A stretch of DNA of 32,405 nucleotides, taken from positions 1 through 32,405 of the forward strand of contig JAUYNL010000020.1 of assembly GCA_030696085.1 (NCBI GenBank), given 5' to 3'. Positions 24,710 to 32,273 of the stretch are shown here, piece by piece; the first letter of the stretch is position 1; the number at the start of each line of letters is the position of its first letter. Source of the stretch: Luteolibacter sp. (GTDB lineage Bacteria; Verrucomicrobiota; Verrucomicrobiia; Verrucomicrobiales; Akkermansiaceae). The position numbers and the translations under genes are program-made. The notes under the pieces were generated by a model that was given only the letters and a program-made list of their open reading frames with translations, made no database searches and was not told where the DNA came from.

Positions 24710-25696
24710 TCAAACGGTGCGCCGGGACGATTCGCGAAGGTCGAGGGTGGGCTGCAACACGGCGCGCTGGGGTGGAATTCCGGGATCTTCAAGACGTTGT
24801 TGAAGAAACTGCCAGGCCATGGCGCACATCGCGGCCACCGGCTGCACAAGAGTGGTGATCGGGCGCTCGAGATATTCGGTATCCTCGATGCCATCACAGC
24901 CGACCAGGGCGATGTCCTCCGGCACGCGGATGTTCAAATCACAGAGGCCCCTGTAGATTCCCAGGGCCACATCGTCCGAGTGGCAGAAGATCGCTTCCGG
25001 ACGGCCGTGATCACCGATGTATTTCCGGATCAACTGGCGCGTGACCGGGCGTTGTTGCTGCGTGAGCGGGTAATAGATGAATTCCGGCCTCAACTCGGCG
25101 GCCTTCATGGCTCCGACATAGGCGAGGCGGCGGCTCTCGTGCGAAAGGGATTTCCTGACGAAGGTGGCATGCGCGATCCTGCGGAAACCCGAGCCGATGA
25201 GATGCGCCATGAGCGCTTTGGTTCCGCTTCCCAAATCCACTTCCACATGATCCACCGATTTCGCGCAGGAAGCGCCCAGACTGACGACGGGGATGGATTT
25301 TTTTGCAAATGCCTCAAGTTCGCGCTGCACGGATTTCGAGGTGTCCACCGCACAGATTCCATCAAACGGCACATGGGACCAGCGCCGGCTCATGTCGCCA
25401 ACGCCGCCTTCCGAAATGATCAGCTCGTGACCGGCGAGTTTCGCCCGCAGGCCGAGTTCGCGGGCGACGTGGGCGTAGTGGGTGGAAATCCGGTCAGGAA
25501 CCCATAACGCGATGATTCCAGTGCGATTGCGCCTGAGCGCACGGGCGTGGGGGTTCGGGCGATAGCCCATTTCCAACGCGGCCGCCAGTATACGTTCGCT
25601 GGATTGCCTGGAAACCTGCGGATAGCCAGCGAGGGCAAACGTGACAAGCTGTCGCGAAACTCCGAGTTTTTTGGCGATTTGTGCCTGTGTGACCAT
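24710..25696 (-). CDS. LacI-family transcriptional regulator
   Basis: 328 residues. The N-terminal helix-turn-helix reads VTQAQIAKKLGVSRQLVTFAL (2-22), followed by the hinge segment typical of LacI proteins (MGYRPNPHARALRRNRTG), then a periplasmic-binding-protein-like sensor domain with ALMAHLIGSGFRRIAHA, AIFCHSDDVALGIYRGL and EDIALVGCDGI. The sensor binds a small sugar or sugar phosphate and controls DNA binding. The ATG at 25696 is chosen over a TTG at 25714. It lies directly upstream of the sugar operon on the same strand, 109 bp from the MFS start, so it is the likely regulator. A palindrome upstream of its own start suggests autoregulation. Arg- and Lys-rich hinge intact; no sign of decay. 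Confidence 0.92.
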   Translation of the reverse strand: MVTQAQIAKKLGVSRQLVTFALAGYPQVSRQSSERILAAALEMGYRPNPHARALRRNRTGIIALWVPDRISTHYAHVARELGLRAKLAGHELIISEGGVGDMSRRWSHVPFDGICAVDTSKSVQRELEAFAKKSIPVVSLGASCAKSVDHVEVDLGSGTKALMAHLIGSGFRRIAHATFVRKSLSHESRRLAYVGAMKAAELRPEFIYYPLTQQQRPVTRQLIRKYIGDHGRPEAIFCHSDDVALGIYRGLCDLNIRVPEDIALVGCDGIEDTEYLERPITTLVQPVAAMCAMAWQFLQQRLEDPGIPPQRAVLQPTLDLRESSRRTV

Positions 25697-25719
25697 GCTG
25701 CTTGGGAACTTCAATCAAG

Positions 25720-25729
25720 GGAACGTTCC
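25720..25729. promoter_or_regulatory. Candidate LacI-type operator (GGAACGTTCC)
   Basis: A perfect 10-bp palindrome with a central CpG, the general form of LacI-family operators, 24 bp upstream of the regulator's ATG at 25696. It would overlap the leader or promoter of the regulator gene. I did not find an identical copy before the MFS gene, which weakens the case that it serves the whole region. Confidence 0.4.
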
Positions 25730-25909
25730 ACTGCAATGCAAGCTTCGAGACAAAGCCCCTATCGATGCTTGTGGATGGGGCGATCACTTGCGTTTCAACC
25801 TCAGGCCGGGTGGTATTGATACCAATGTGAAGCGCTCCATCGGCACCTTCGATCAAGCAACAATGGCAGATGGTTGAGAAAGCATCACATGGAGGTCCAG
25901 GACGAAGAA

Positions 25910-25955
25910 GAAATCCTGACGGTTCCCGTGTTCACGGGGTATCACCTCAGGATTA
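25910..25955 (-). terminator. Terminator of the four-gene ABC exporter operon
   Basis: Directly after the DUF4340 stop, an outer stem ATCCTGAGGT:ACC-bulge-TCAGGAT (10 bp with one bulged base) encloses an inner stem CCCGTG/CACGGG with a two- to four-nt loop. On the minus strand it is followed by TTTCTTCTTC, a T-rich tail. This is the clearest factor-independent terminator in the window. Confidence 0.65.
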
Positions 25956-27293
25956 TCAGTCCTTCTTTTCCACTTCCGCTTTGGTTTCCTTCTCCTCCAT
26001 CGGCGGGATGGAGATGGGCGGGGTGACGGCTTCGATGGGCGGCGTGGTGGCGGTTCTGGCGGGCGGCGTGGCGACGAGGCCGCCGGGCATTTGTTGGACC
26101 GAGCCCTTGCCGGCATCCGCGGCGGGTGCGGGCTGGGCCTTGGTGATGAGTTGGTCTCGCTCTTTCAAGAGAGCGTCCACGCTGCTCTTGGCGATGAGGA
26201 AGGTGCGACCGGCGAGGGCTTTTTCCTTCTCCAGCTTTTCCGTGAGGGTTTTGAGGCGTTCGGTGAAGGCGGCGTCCTTCGTCTTGGCGTCTTCCGCTTT
26301 TTCGCCTTCCTCTTTCTTGCGCTCTTTCGGCAGTTCGGCGGTGACGCTGACGGTGAGCAGCACATTATCGACCGGCGGTGGGGTCTCACCCTCCGCGGCT
26401 GCCTTGGAGGGCGTGATGGTGAGGGTGTAGGTGAAGCCCTCGAAGGTTTCGATCACGGCATTGCGCCTGTCTCCGGCCTCGCCGCGCTCCTTGGCCTGAG
26501 CGGCGGAAAGCACGTCGTCGAAGCGTGCATAGGAGAACAGGGACTTGAGCGGCGTGGTGGAAGTGGTGTCGAGCACCTCGTCGGCGGCAGCGCCTTCGAG
26601 TTTGAACTCGGCCTCCTCGGTCTCGCGGGTGACTTTCCACGCGGCTTCGTCCTTGCCCTTCTGGCTGAGGGTGATGGCTTTGATTTTCTCAGGGCTGAAG
26701 AAATCGTCCTCCAGCCAGCGGGTCACTTCGTCGCTGACGGAGGGGAACATTTCGCTCACGGCATAGAAGCCGGATTCATCGGCGTGGTTGCGGATGTAGC
26801 GTCCGACCGAGCCGCCGCCCATGGGGCCGGCATCGGCGCCGCTTTCGATGTTCTTGCCGAGCGAGACCTTGGCGAGTTCATTGCCGGCGGCATCCTTGAA
26901 GCTGGCGCTGAGGCCCCGGTCCCCGGCATTTGCGGCGTTTTCATCCATGCCGAAACGCGGCGCGAAGGATGGACCGGCCTCCATGCCGCGGGTGACTTTC
27001 AAGTCGCCGAGCGTGCGTAGGAAATCGTTCACATAACTCGAGTTGGCCGGGTATCCGTCGCGCTCGTTGATGGTCCACTTGCCGTCCTTCTTCGCGAGGC
27101 TTACCGATCCGGCGGCACCTTTGATTTCCACGCTGGAAACATCGGAGGCGGGAAAGGATTCTAACAATGTTTGTCCTGGTGCGCGGCTCGTGGCGCTTTG
27201 ATTTTTGTCCTTTTGCGTGAGTTTCACAGCAGCCACGGCGAGACCGAGCACGATGGCGATGACCCAGAGAATGATGACCTGACGTTTGTTCAT
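25956..27293 (-). CDS. DUF4340-domain protein, membrane-anchored ABC accessory component
   Basis: 445 residues. An N-terminal membrane helix (about 7-27) is followed by an extracytoplasmic beta-rich region that carries the DUF4340 hallmarks: LESFPASDVSSVEIKG, then LAKKDGKWTINERDGYPA and the EMFPSVSDEVTRWLEDDFF segment. After about residue 330 there is a charged, probably coiled-coil section, then a Pro/Ala-rich and finally Glu/Lys-rich tail ending EVEKKD. DUF4340 proteins regularly accompany GldG-type and ABC-2 permease genes, as here. It is the last gene of the operon, 39 bp after the GldG-like gene. Function is unknown beyond this association. Start ATG at 27293. Confidence 0.85.
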   Translation of the reverse strand: MNKRQVIILWVIAIVLGLAVAAVKLTQKDKNQSATSRAPGQTLLESFPASDVSSVEIKGAAGSVSLAKKDGKWTINERDGYPANSSYVNDFLRTLGDLKVTRGMEAGPSFAPRFGMDENAANAGDRGLSASFKDAAGNELAKVSLGKNIESGADAGPMGGGSVGRYIRNHADESGFYAVSEMFPSVSDEVTRWLEDDFFSPEKIKAITLSQKGKDEAAWKVTRETEEAEFKLEGAAADEVLDTTSTTPLKSLFSYARFDDVLSAAQAKERGEAGDRRNAVIETFEGFTYTLTITPSKAAAEGETPPPVDNVLLTVSVTAELPKERKKEEGEKAEDAKTKDAAFTERLKTLTEKLEKEKALAGRTFLIAKSSVDALLKERDQLITKAQPAPAADAGKGSVQQMPGGLVATPPARTATTPPIEAVTPPISIPPMEEKETKAEVEKKD

Positions 27294-27332
27294 GGCGGAA
27301 GAAATGTGGGAATTGAAAGTTGGGATTTGAAA

Positions 27333-29240
27333 TTAGCGGGCGCGAGTGGAACGGCGGCGCTGAATAAAGAGGGCAAGGCCGACGAGGATGACGATCAGAG
27401 GCATGACGGCGGTATTGAGCAGGGTGATCTTGCCGGCGAGTTTGTCCTTCTGGCGGCGGAGGTCCTTTTCCTGCTCGCGAATGAGTTTGGAGTATTCGAC
27501 TTGTTCCTTGCGCAGCTTGCGGATTTCCGCCTCCTGCTCGGGAGATGCATAGGGGCTGCTGCTGCCGGAGCGGGCGCTTTGGAGTTCGCTGAGCTTCTGG
27601 ATGGCGGCGGTTTGCTTTTGTTTGAACTCCTCGATCTTGGTGCCGACCTGTTCGTCGAACTTCGCCTCCATTTTCTGGACCACGGTGAAGGGGCGGCGGA
27701 TGGCCGAGCGCGAACGCGTGCCGATCAGGTGCTTGGAGCCGACTGCCTGGTCGAGCAGGTTGAAGAGCAGAGAGGCGTTGCCATTGACGGGCGAGGCCAT
27801 TTGCATGCCACCGAAGTTCTGTACGTTGTAGGCGAAGCGATCATAGAAGGCATCGACATCGGCAATCAGGAAAACATTGCCGGGCTGGGTGGCTTCCTTG
27901 AGCGAGGCGGGTTTTTCATCCGCCTTTTTCTCCTCGCCATCCTTCTTTTCCTGTTCGGGTTCGGCGGCTTTCTCGCCGGGCTTGCCGTCGGGGAAGGCGG
28001 TCTTGAAGGTGCCGGAGAGGTGGGTGACGAGATCGTAAGCGGTGCCGGAGGGGCGGAAGGTCGTGTTGAGCGAGGGATCGAGCTGCGAGGCCCGCATGGC
28101 ATCAACAAAGCCGGCGCCGGTGGTGGACTTGATCAGGGTGTTGGCGGTCACGCCTGCACCGCCGGTGCGCGTGAAGGCACCGGGCAGGAACAGGGTCACG
28201 CTTGCGAGATCCTTGGTGATGACGTTGTCCTGCTGGGGCATCGCCTCCTTGTTGAGGGTCAGCACGGCCAGTCCGTTGCGGTCGCCTGCGAGTTTGGTGG
28301 CGAAGGCCGGATCTGCCAGCACCTTGGCGGACTCGAAGGAAACACCCCATGCATTGAGCAGGGTGGGCAGCGTGGAACTGGTGGGTATGCCCTGCTGGCC
28401 CATCATCGGATTTCCGCCGCCGGTCATTTGGGCGGCCACCGAGAAGGCATCGAGGCAGGCGACCACTGTGCCGCCCTTGAGCAGATACTGGTCGATGGCG
28501 AACTCGGCCTCCGGGGTGATGCCCGCGGGGTGGAAGAGCAGCAGCACCTTGATGGAAGCGGGATCGATGGAGGTGGCGTCCATCGCGATGTCTTCAAGTT
28601 CGAAGGACTGCTTGAGTTGCTGATAGATGACCCATGCCGGAGCCGGCCGCTGGCCGGGCATCGTGGGCGGACCGCCCTTGAGCTCCATTGCGGACATGAT
28701 GCCGATCCTGGGTTTCACCGGCATGCTGACCTCGGCGATGGCCTTGGATAGATGATACTCGAGCATCGTTTCATCGCGCGGATCGATGAAGGGAATGACG
28801 CTGGTGCGGTCGAGACAGGAAACGGCGAGCCCGAAGTAGAGGTTCTGGTCGTTCATGCGCTGGCCGCTGATGCCATCGAGGTTTGCGGAGTCCTCGGCAT
28901 CTGTGTCCGGTTGGGGATCGAGGTTTTCGATGCGCAGCCTGCCCTTGGAAAGGGATGCGTATTCCTTGAGCAGGTCGTCCACGCGGCGCATGTGGAGTTT
29001 GAGCTCCTCCGGCATGTAGTCGGTGCTGCGGGAGGCGTAGTAACGGACGACCACCGGGGTGTCCAACTCGCCGAGGATGGAGCGGGTGCCGTCCGAAAGC
29101 GTGTGGATTTGTTTCTCGGTGAAGTCCGCGCCTCGGTTGCCGATGGGCGTGAGCGAGACCAGCCAGTTGGCGAGCACGGCGATGGCGACGAGCGCGGCGA
29201 CTCCGAATGCGGAGCGGGTGACGGGATGGGTGATTTTCAT
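27333..29240 (-). CDS. GldG-like ABC transporter auxiliary component
   Basis: 635 residues. An N-terminal helix (about 10-32), a long extracytoplasmic part and a C-terminal helix (LLNTAVMPLIVILVGLALFI) followed by RRRSTRAR give two membrane anchors. The extracytoplasmic part has the GldG-type beginning (DFTEKQIHTLSDGTRSIL, then VVVRYYAS), an RLRIENLDPQPD segment and a DYL/IDQYLLKGGTVVACLD core found in proteins annotated as involved in gliding motility. A charged coiled coil (about 545-600) precedes the last helix. Despite the name, such proteins occur in non-gliding bacteria and their substrate is unknown. Gaps of about 40 bp on both sides support one operon. Confidence 0.85.
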   Translation of the reverse strand: MKITHPVTRSAFGVAALVAIAVLANWLVSLTPIGNRGADFTEKQIHTLSDGTRSILGELDTPVVVRYYASRSTDYMPEELKLHMRRVDDLLKEYASLSKGRLRIENLDPQPDTDAEDSANLDGISGQRMNDQNLYFGLAVSCLDRTSVIPFIDPRDETMLEYHLSKAIAEVSMPVKPRIGIMSAMELKGGPPTMPGQRPAPAWVIYQQLKQSFELEDIAMDATSIDPASIKVLLLFHPAGITPEAEFAIDQYLLKGGTVVACLDAFSVAAQMTGGGNPMMGQQGIPTSSTLPTLLNAWGVSFESAKVLADPAFATKLAGDRNGLAVLTLNKEAMPQQDNVITKDLASVTLFLPGAFTRTGGAGVTANTLIKSTTGAGFVDAMRASQLDPSLNTTFRPSGTAYDLVTHLSGTFKTAFPDGKPGEKAAEPEQEKKDGEEKKADEKPASLKEATQPGNVFLIADVDAFYDRFAYNVQNFGGMQMASPVNGNASLLFNLLDQAVGSKHLIGTRSRSAIRRPFTVVQKMEAKFDEQVGTKIEEFKQKQTAAIQKLSELQSARSGSSSPYASPEQEAEIRKLRKEQVEYSKLIREQEKDLRRQKDKLAGKITLLNTAVMPLIVILVGLALFIQRRRSTRAR

Positions 29241-29281
29241 GATAAATGCTGAGAATCTGAAATTTTAAAAGCTGAAATAAG

Positions 29282-30013
29282 TTAGGAACGTTTGGCCGAG
29301 AGGATGGCGCTGGTGCCTAGCAGGCAGACGAAGATGAAGGAGCCGAACCAGACGAGATCCTGCAGGCGCAGCAGGCCGCGGTTGAGCGAGCGGAAGTGTT
29401 CCCATACGCCCATCGAGGTGACGGCTTCCACCACGGCGGGCGAGGCGGCCTTGCCGAGCTCGCGGGTGAAATCATCATAGCCGCAGAGCACCATGGTCAC
29501 GCAGATGGCCACCGAGACAATCAGGCAGACGACCTGGTCGCGGGTGCAGGCGGAGACGAGCATGGTGATGGCGAGGAAGGTGCCGCAGACGAGGAAGCTG
29601 CCGAGGTAGCCCGAGAAGATCGCTCCGTTGTCCGGGTTTCCGAGGTAGTTCACGGTGAGCACGATGGGGAAGGTGAGCAGCAGCGCGACAAGCCAGACGG
29701 TGGCGGCGGCGAGGAACTTGCCGATGATGGCGCTCCAGGTGGAGAGCGGGAAGGTGCCCAGCAGCTCGATGGTGCCGGTGCGTTGTTCGTCGGCCCAGAG
29801 TTTCATGCCCACGGCGGGTGCCAGCAGCATGAAGATCCACGGATGCCAGAAGAAGAAGGTCCATTCCAGCGAGGCGTCGCCGACGCGCATGAAGTTGCCG
29901 AAACTGAAGGTCAGTCCCATGGACAGCGCCAGGAAGATGACGATGATGGCATAAGCCGTGGGCTGGGCGAAGTAACTGCTGAGTTCGCGTTTGTAGATGG
30001 TTAGGGAAGTCAT
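29282..30013 (-). CDS. ABC-2 type transporter permease, GldF-like
   Basis: 243 residues with about six membrane helices: one after the N-terminal amphipathic stretch TIYKRELSSYFAQPTAY, one around IFMLLAPAVGMKLWADEQ, three between residues about 95 and 185, and a last one before the C-terminal AKRS. The ELSSYFxxPxAY start and the LWADEQRTGTIELLG loop after helix 2 are typical of the permease partner of GldA-like ATPases. Residues near YDDFTRELG form an extracytoplasmic loop. It pairs with the ATPase encoded upstream (gap 78 bp) and with the GldG-like protein downstream (gap 41 bp). Start ATG at 30013. Confidence 0.88.
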   Translation of the reverse strand: MTSLTIYKRELSSYFAQPTAYAIIVIFLALSMGLTFSFGNFMRVGDASLEWTFFFWHPWIFMLLAPAVGMKLWADEQRTGTIELLGTFPLSTWSAIIGKFLAAATVWLVALLLTFPIVLTVNYLGNPDNGAIFSGYLGSFLVCGTFLAITMLVSACTRDQVVCLIVSVAICVTMVLCGYDDFTRELGKAASPAVVEAVTSMGVWEHFRSLNRGLLRLQDLVWFGSFIFVCLLGTSAILSAKRS

Positions 30014-30023
30014 GGTGGAATAA

Positions 30024-30065
30024 GTGTGAAGTGATCAGTGATCTGTGATCAGTGGGAAGGTGGAA
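30024..30065. repeat. Degenerate 7-bp tandem repeat before the permease gene
   Basis: Six consecutive heptads: GTGTGAA, GTGATCA, GTGATCT, GTGATCA, GTGGGAA, GGTGGAA. The central three agree in six or seven positions. The block lies in the 78-bp gap between the ATPase stop and the permease start and would be transcribed as part of the operon leader of the permease. Confidence 0.6.
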
Positions 30066-30091
30066 ATCAGGGCTTTCCTTGTGACCCCGCT

Positions 30092-30823
30092 TCAGGCGGC
30101 CGCTTCGGTGTCGCGGGTGGTCAGGTTGCGGAAGAGGTCGGTGAGGGAGCCGGTGCCGGATTGTTCGAGAAGTTCGGCGGGCGTGCCGTCGGCGACGATT
30201 TTTCCGCGATCCACGATCACGGCGCGGGTGCAGGCGGCTTCGACTTCCTCCAGGATGTGGGTGGAGAAAAGGATGGCCTTATCCTTGCCGAGGCGCTTGA
30301 TGAGTTGGCGGACCTCGTGTTTCTGGTTGGGGTCGAGACCGTCAGTGGGTTCGTCAAGAATGAGCACCTCGGGATCGTGGAGCAGCGCCTGGGCGAGGCA
30401 GGTGCGGTGGCGGTATCCCTTGGAAAGCGTGTCGATCGACTGGCGGGCGACGCTGGTGAGGAAGCAGGTTTCGATGGCGCGCTCGACGGCGTCGTTTTTC
30501 GCGGAACCGGACAGCCCGCGGACGCTGGCGCAGAATTTCAGGAAGCCGACGACCGTCATGTCGTGATAGAGCGGGGCGGACTCCGGCAGGTATCCGACGC
30601 GGGTTTTGGCGTTCTTCGGATCGTCGATCACCGAGATGCCGCAGACCCTGGCGTCGCCCGAGGTGGGCGGGATGAAGCCGGTGATCATGCGCATGGTGGT
30701 GGACTTGCCGGCGCCGTTGGGTCCGAGGAAGCCGAGGACTTCGCCTTTCCTGACCGTGAACGTGAGGTCGTCCACGGCACGCTTGGATCCGAACTGTTTG
30801 GTGAGGTTTTCAACTTCGATCAT
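30092..30823 (-). CDS. ABC transporter ATP-binding protein, GldA-like
   Basis: 243 residues. Walker A is GPNGAGKS (34-41), Walker B is VLILDEPTDGLD and the switch His lies in ILFSTHILEEVE. The signature motif reads LSKGYRHR instead of LSGGQ, a form typical of GldA-like ATPases that serve ABC-2 permeases. The Q-loop region reads VGYLPESAPLYHDMTV. It binds and hydrolyses ATP on the cytoplasmic side and drives the permease encoded next. First gene of the operon; the start ATG at 30823 follows no clear Shine-Dalgarno sequence. Upstream is a 182-bp divergent intergenic region shared with the LON-domain gene. Confidence 0.93.
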   Translation of the reverse strand: MIEVENLTKQFGSKRAVDDLTFTVRKGEVLGFLGPNGAGKSTTMRMITGFIPPTSGDARVCGISVIDDPKNAKTRVGYLPESAPLYHDMTVVGFLKFCASVRGLSGSAKNDAVERAIETCFLTSVARQSIDTLSKGYRHRTCLAQALLHDPEVLILDEPTDGLDPNQKHEVRQLIKRLGKDKAILFSTHILEEVEAACTRAVIVDRGKIVADGTPAELLEQSGTGSLTDLFRNLTTRDTEAAA

Positions 30824-31005
30824 GGGATGGGATGGGTGGGTTGGCGTTGAGGTTCCGCGCGCGATGAAGCGCCGCGGAGCAGGGTTCTTGTTTGAAAAAA
30901 TGTGACAAGCGGAAATTCAGGCGATTTTCCGCCGGGAATTCCTGGAGCGCGGGATGTTCTAACCGTCTTGCAAGCGGGGTGCGCTTGTGGCTCCATTCCC
31001 GGGCA

Positions 31006-31641
31006 ATGTCCACCATTCATCTTCCCGGAAGCTGCGGCGTGATGCTGCTGCCGGATTGCACCTTGTTTCCACATGGCGGCCTGCCGCTGCATATCTTCGA
31101 GCCGCGATACCGGAAGATGCTGGAGGAGTCGCTGGAGGGGGATTGTTTTTTCGCGGTTGCGCGGCTGACCGGCAAGGAGAAGGCGGATCCATCCGCCTGC
31201 ACGGCCCCGGTGGGAACGATCGGACTGGTCCGGGCCTCGCGCGAACAGAAGGACGGCACCTCGCAACTGCTGCTCCACGGAGTGATGAGAGTGCGTTTCA
31301 CGGAGTGGCACGACGATCATCCTTATCCCTACGCGAGCATTGAGCCGGTGGTGTCGGTGTTCGCGCCGGAAAAGCAGGCACAGGCCGCGATGCGGACGTT
31401 GCGCGGATCGGTGGAGGATGCGATCCGCCCGCTGCCGGAGGAGGTCAAGGAGGGGGTGTTCGCCCTGCTCGACCGCGCGGAGGATCCCGCGCTGATGACG
31501 GACATCGTCTGCCAGCAGTTCATCCATGAGCCCGACCTGCGCCAGGATCTGTTGGAGATGGAATCCGTCGGCGCGCGCATCCCGGTGATCTGCGAGTATC
31601 TGCGCAAGGCGAGCCGTGCGGCGGAGGCTGCGGAGGATTGA
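31006..31641 (+). CDS. LON substrate-binding-domain protein
   Basis: 211 residues. The N-terminal two thirds match the substrate-recognition domain of Lon protease (PF02190-type): VMLLPDCTLFPHGGLPLHIFEPRYRKML, with the GxGxIxLVR-like strand GTIGLVRASRE and an RVRFTEW segment. The protease and ATPase parts are absent, as in many stand-alone bacterial LON-domain proteins whose role is unclear. A helical C-terminal tail follows (about 120-211). The ATG at 31006 is taken as start because the conserved fold begins soon after; the frame runs on to 30892 but that part lacks conservation. Divergent from the ABC operon and convergent with the peroxiredoxin gene (gap 15 bp). Confidence 0.85.
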   Translation: MSTIHLPGSCGVMLLPDCTLFPHGGLPLHIFEPRYRKMLEESLEGDCFFAVARLTGKEKADPSACTAPVGTIGLVRASREQKDGTSQLLLHGVMRVRFTEWHDDHPYPYASIEPVVSVFAPEKQAQAAMRTLRGSVEDAIRPLPEEVKEGVFALLDRAEDPALMTDIVCQQFIHEPDLRQDLLEMESVGARIPVICEYLRKASRAAEAAED

Positions 31642-31656
31642 CGGGGAAAAGGCGGA

Positions 31657-32169
31657 TCAGGGATTTTTGGATAGAAACTCCAGCACGTCGGCGGCCTGTT
31701 GATCGGTCGATGCGGAGAGATCGCGCCAGACGAGTTTTCCATCCTTGAAGAGGAAGGCCTGGCGCTTGGCGAAGTTCACGGTCCTGGGCACGCCGAAGGC
31801 GGCGACCACCGTGGCGTCCTCATCGGCGAGCAGATCGAAGGGCAGTTTGTATTTGTCCTTGAAGGTCTTCTGCGCCTTCACCGGATCGGTGCTGACGCCG
31901 AAAATCCGCACGTTTTTCGCGGTGAGCTGCTCAAAGGAGTCGCGCAGGCTGCATGCCTGTTTGGTGCAGCCCGGGGTGTCGGATTTCGGATAGAAATAGA
32001 CCAGCAGGTATCCCGCGGCACCGGCTTGGGCGAGTTCCACCACCTGGTCGTCCTGGTTTTTCTGCGAGACCATGGGCAGGGCCGCGCCGTCCGCCAATGG
32101 TTCCGCGCTTGCGCCGGCGGCGAAGATTCCGGTGGTCACGGCGGTGAAGAGCTTGCTGAAGTGGGACAT
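31657..32169 (-). CDS. Secreted peroxiredoxin, BCP/PrxQ-like
   Basis: 170 residues. The ATG at 32169 starts a signal peptide (MSHFSKLFTAVTTGIFAAGA, cleavage after SA), so the enzyme is exported, unlike the common cytoplasmic BCP. The active site PKSDTPGCTKQACSLRD (61-77) has the peroxidatic Cys68 and a second cysteine five residues later (Cys73), the spacing of the PrxQ subgroup that forms an intramolecular disulfide. The rest matches the thioredoxin fold (VYFYPKSD, VFGVSTDP-like VRIFGVSTDP, FDLLADED, FLFKDGKLVWRD). It reduces peroxides using a thiol donor not identifiable here. A longer frame from 32220 is rejected. Confidence 0.92.
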   Translation of the reverse strand: MSHFSKLFTAVTTGIFAAGASAEPLADGAALPMVSQKNQDDQVVELAQAGAAGYLLVYFYPKSDTPGCTKQACSLRDSFEQLTAKNVRIFGVSTDPVKAQKTFKDKYKLPFDLLADEDATVVAAFGVPRTVNFAKRQAFLFKDGKLVWRDLSASTDQQAADVLEFLSKNP

Positions 32170-32273
32170 CGGCGGAAACTCGCACCGGAAATGGGGATGA
32201 CAAGGTGGAACTTCAGACATCCTGATCCGGGCGGAAAAAAGTTTGTCACATTTTTGGAATTCGGCGGGGCGGC

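Noticed and set aside
26091..27020. Plus-strand frame of about 300 codons opposite the DUF4340 gene
   Set aside because: Gly/Phe-rich shadow without domain, signal peptide or ribosome-binding site.
27171..28751. Long plus-strand open frame (over 500 codons) opposite the GldG-like gene
   Set aside because: It is the antisense of a well-supported gene; its Gly/Glu/His-rich composition is the usual product of reading GC-rich codons backwards.
30896..32255. Identical 13-mer TTGTCACATTTTT in two intergenic regions (30896-30908 minus, 32243-32255 plus)
   Set aside because: A shared 13-mer is expected by chance in a window of this size, and the two copies have no consistent position relative to a gene start.
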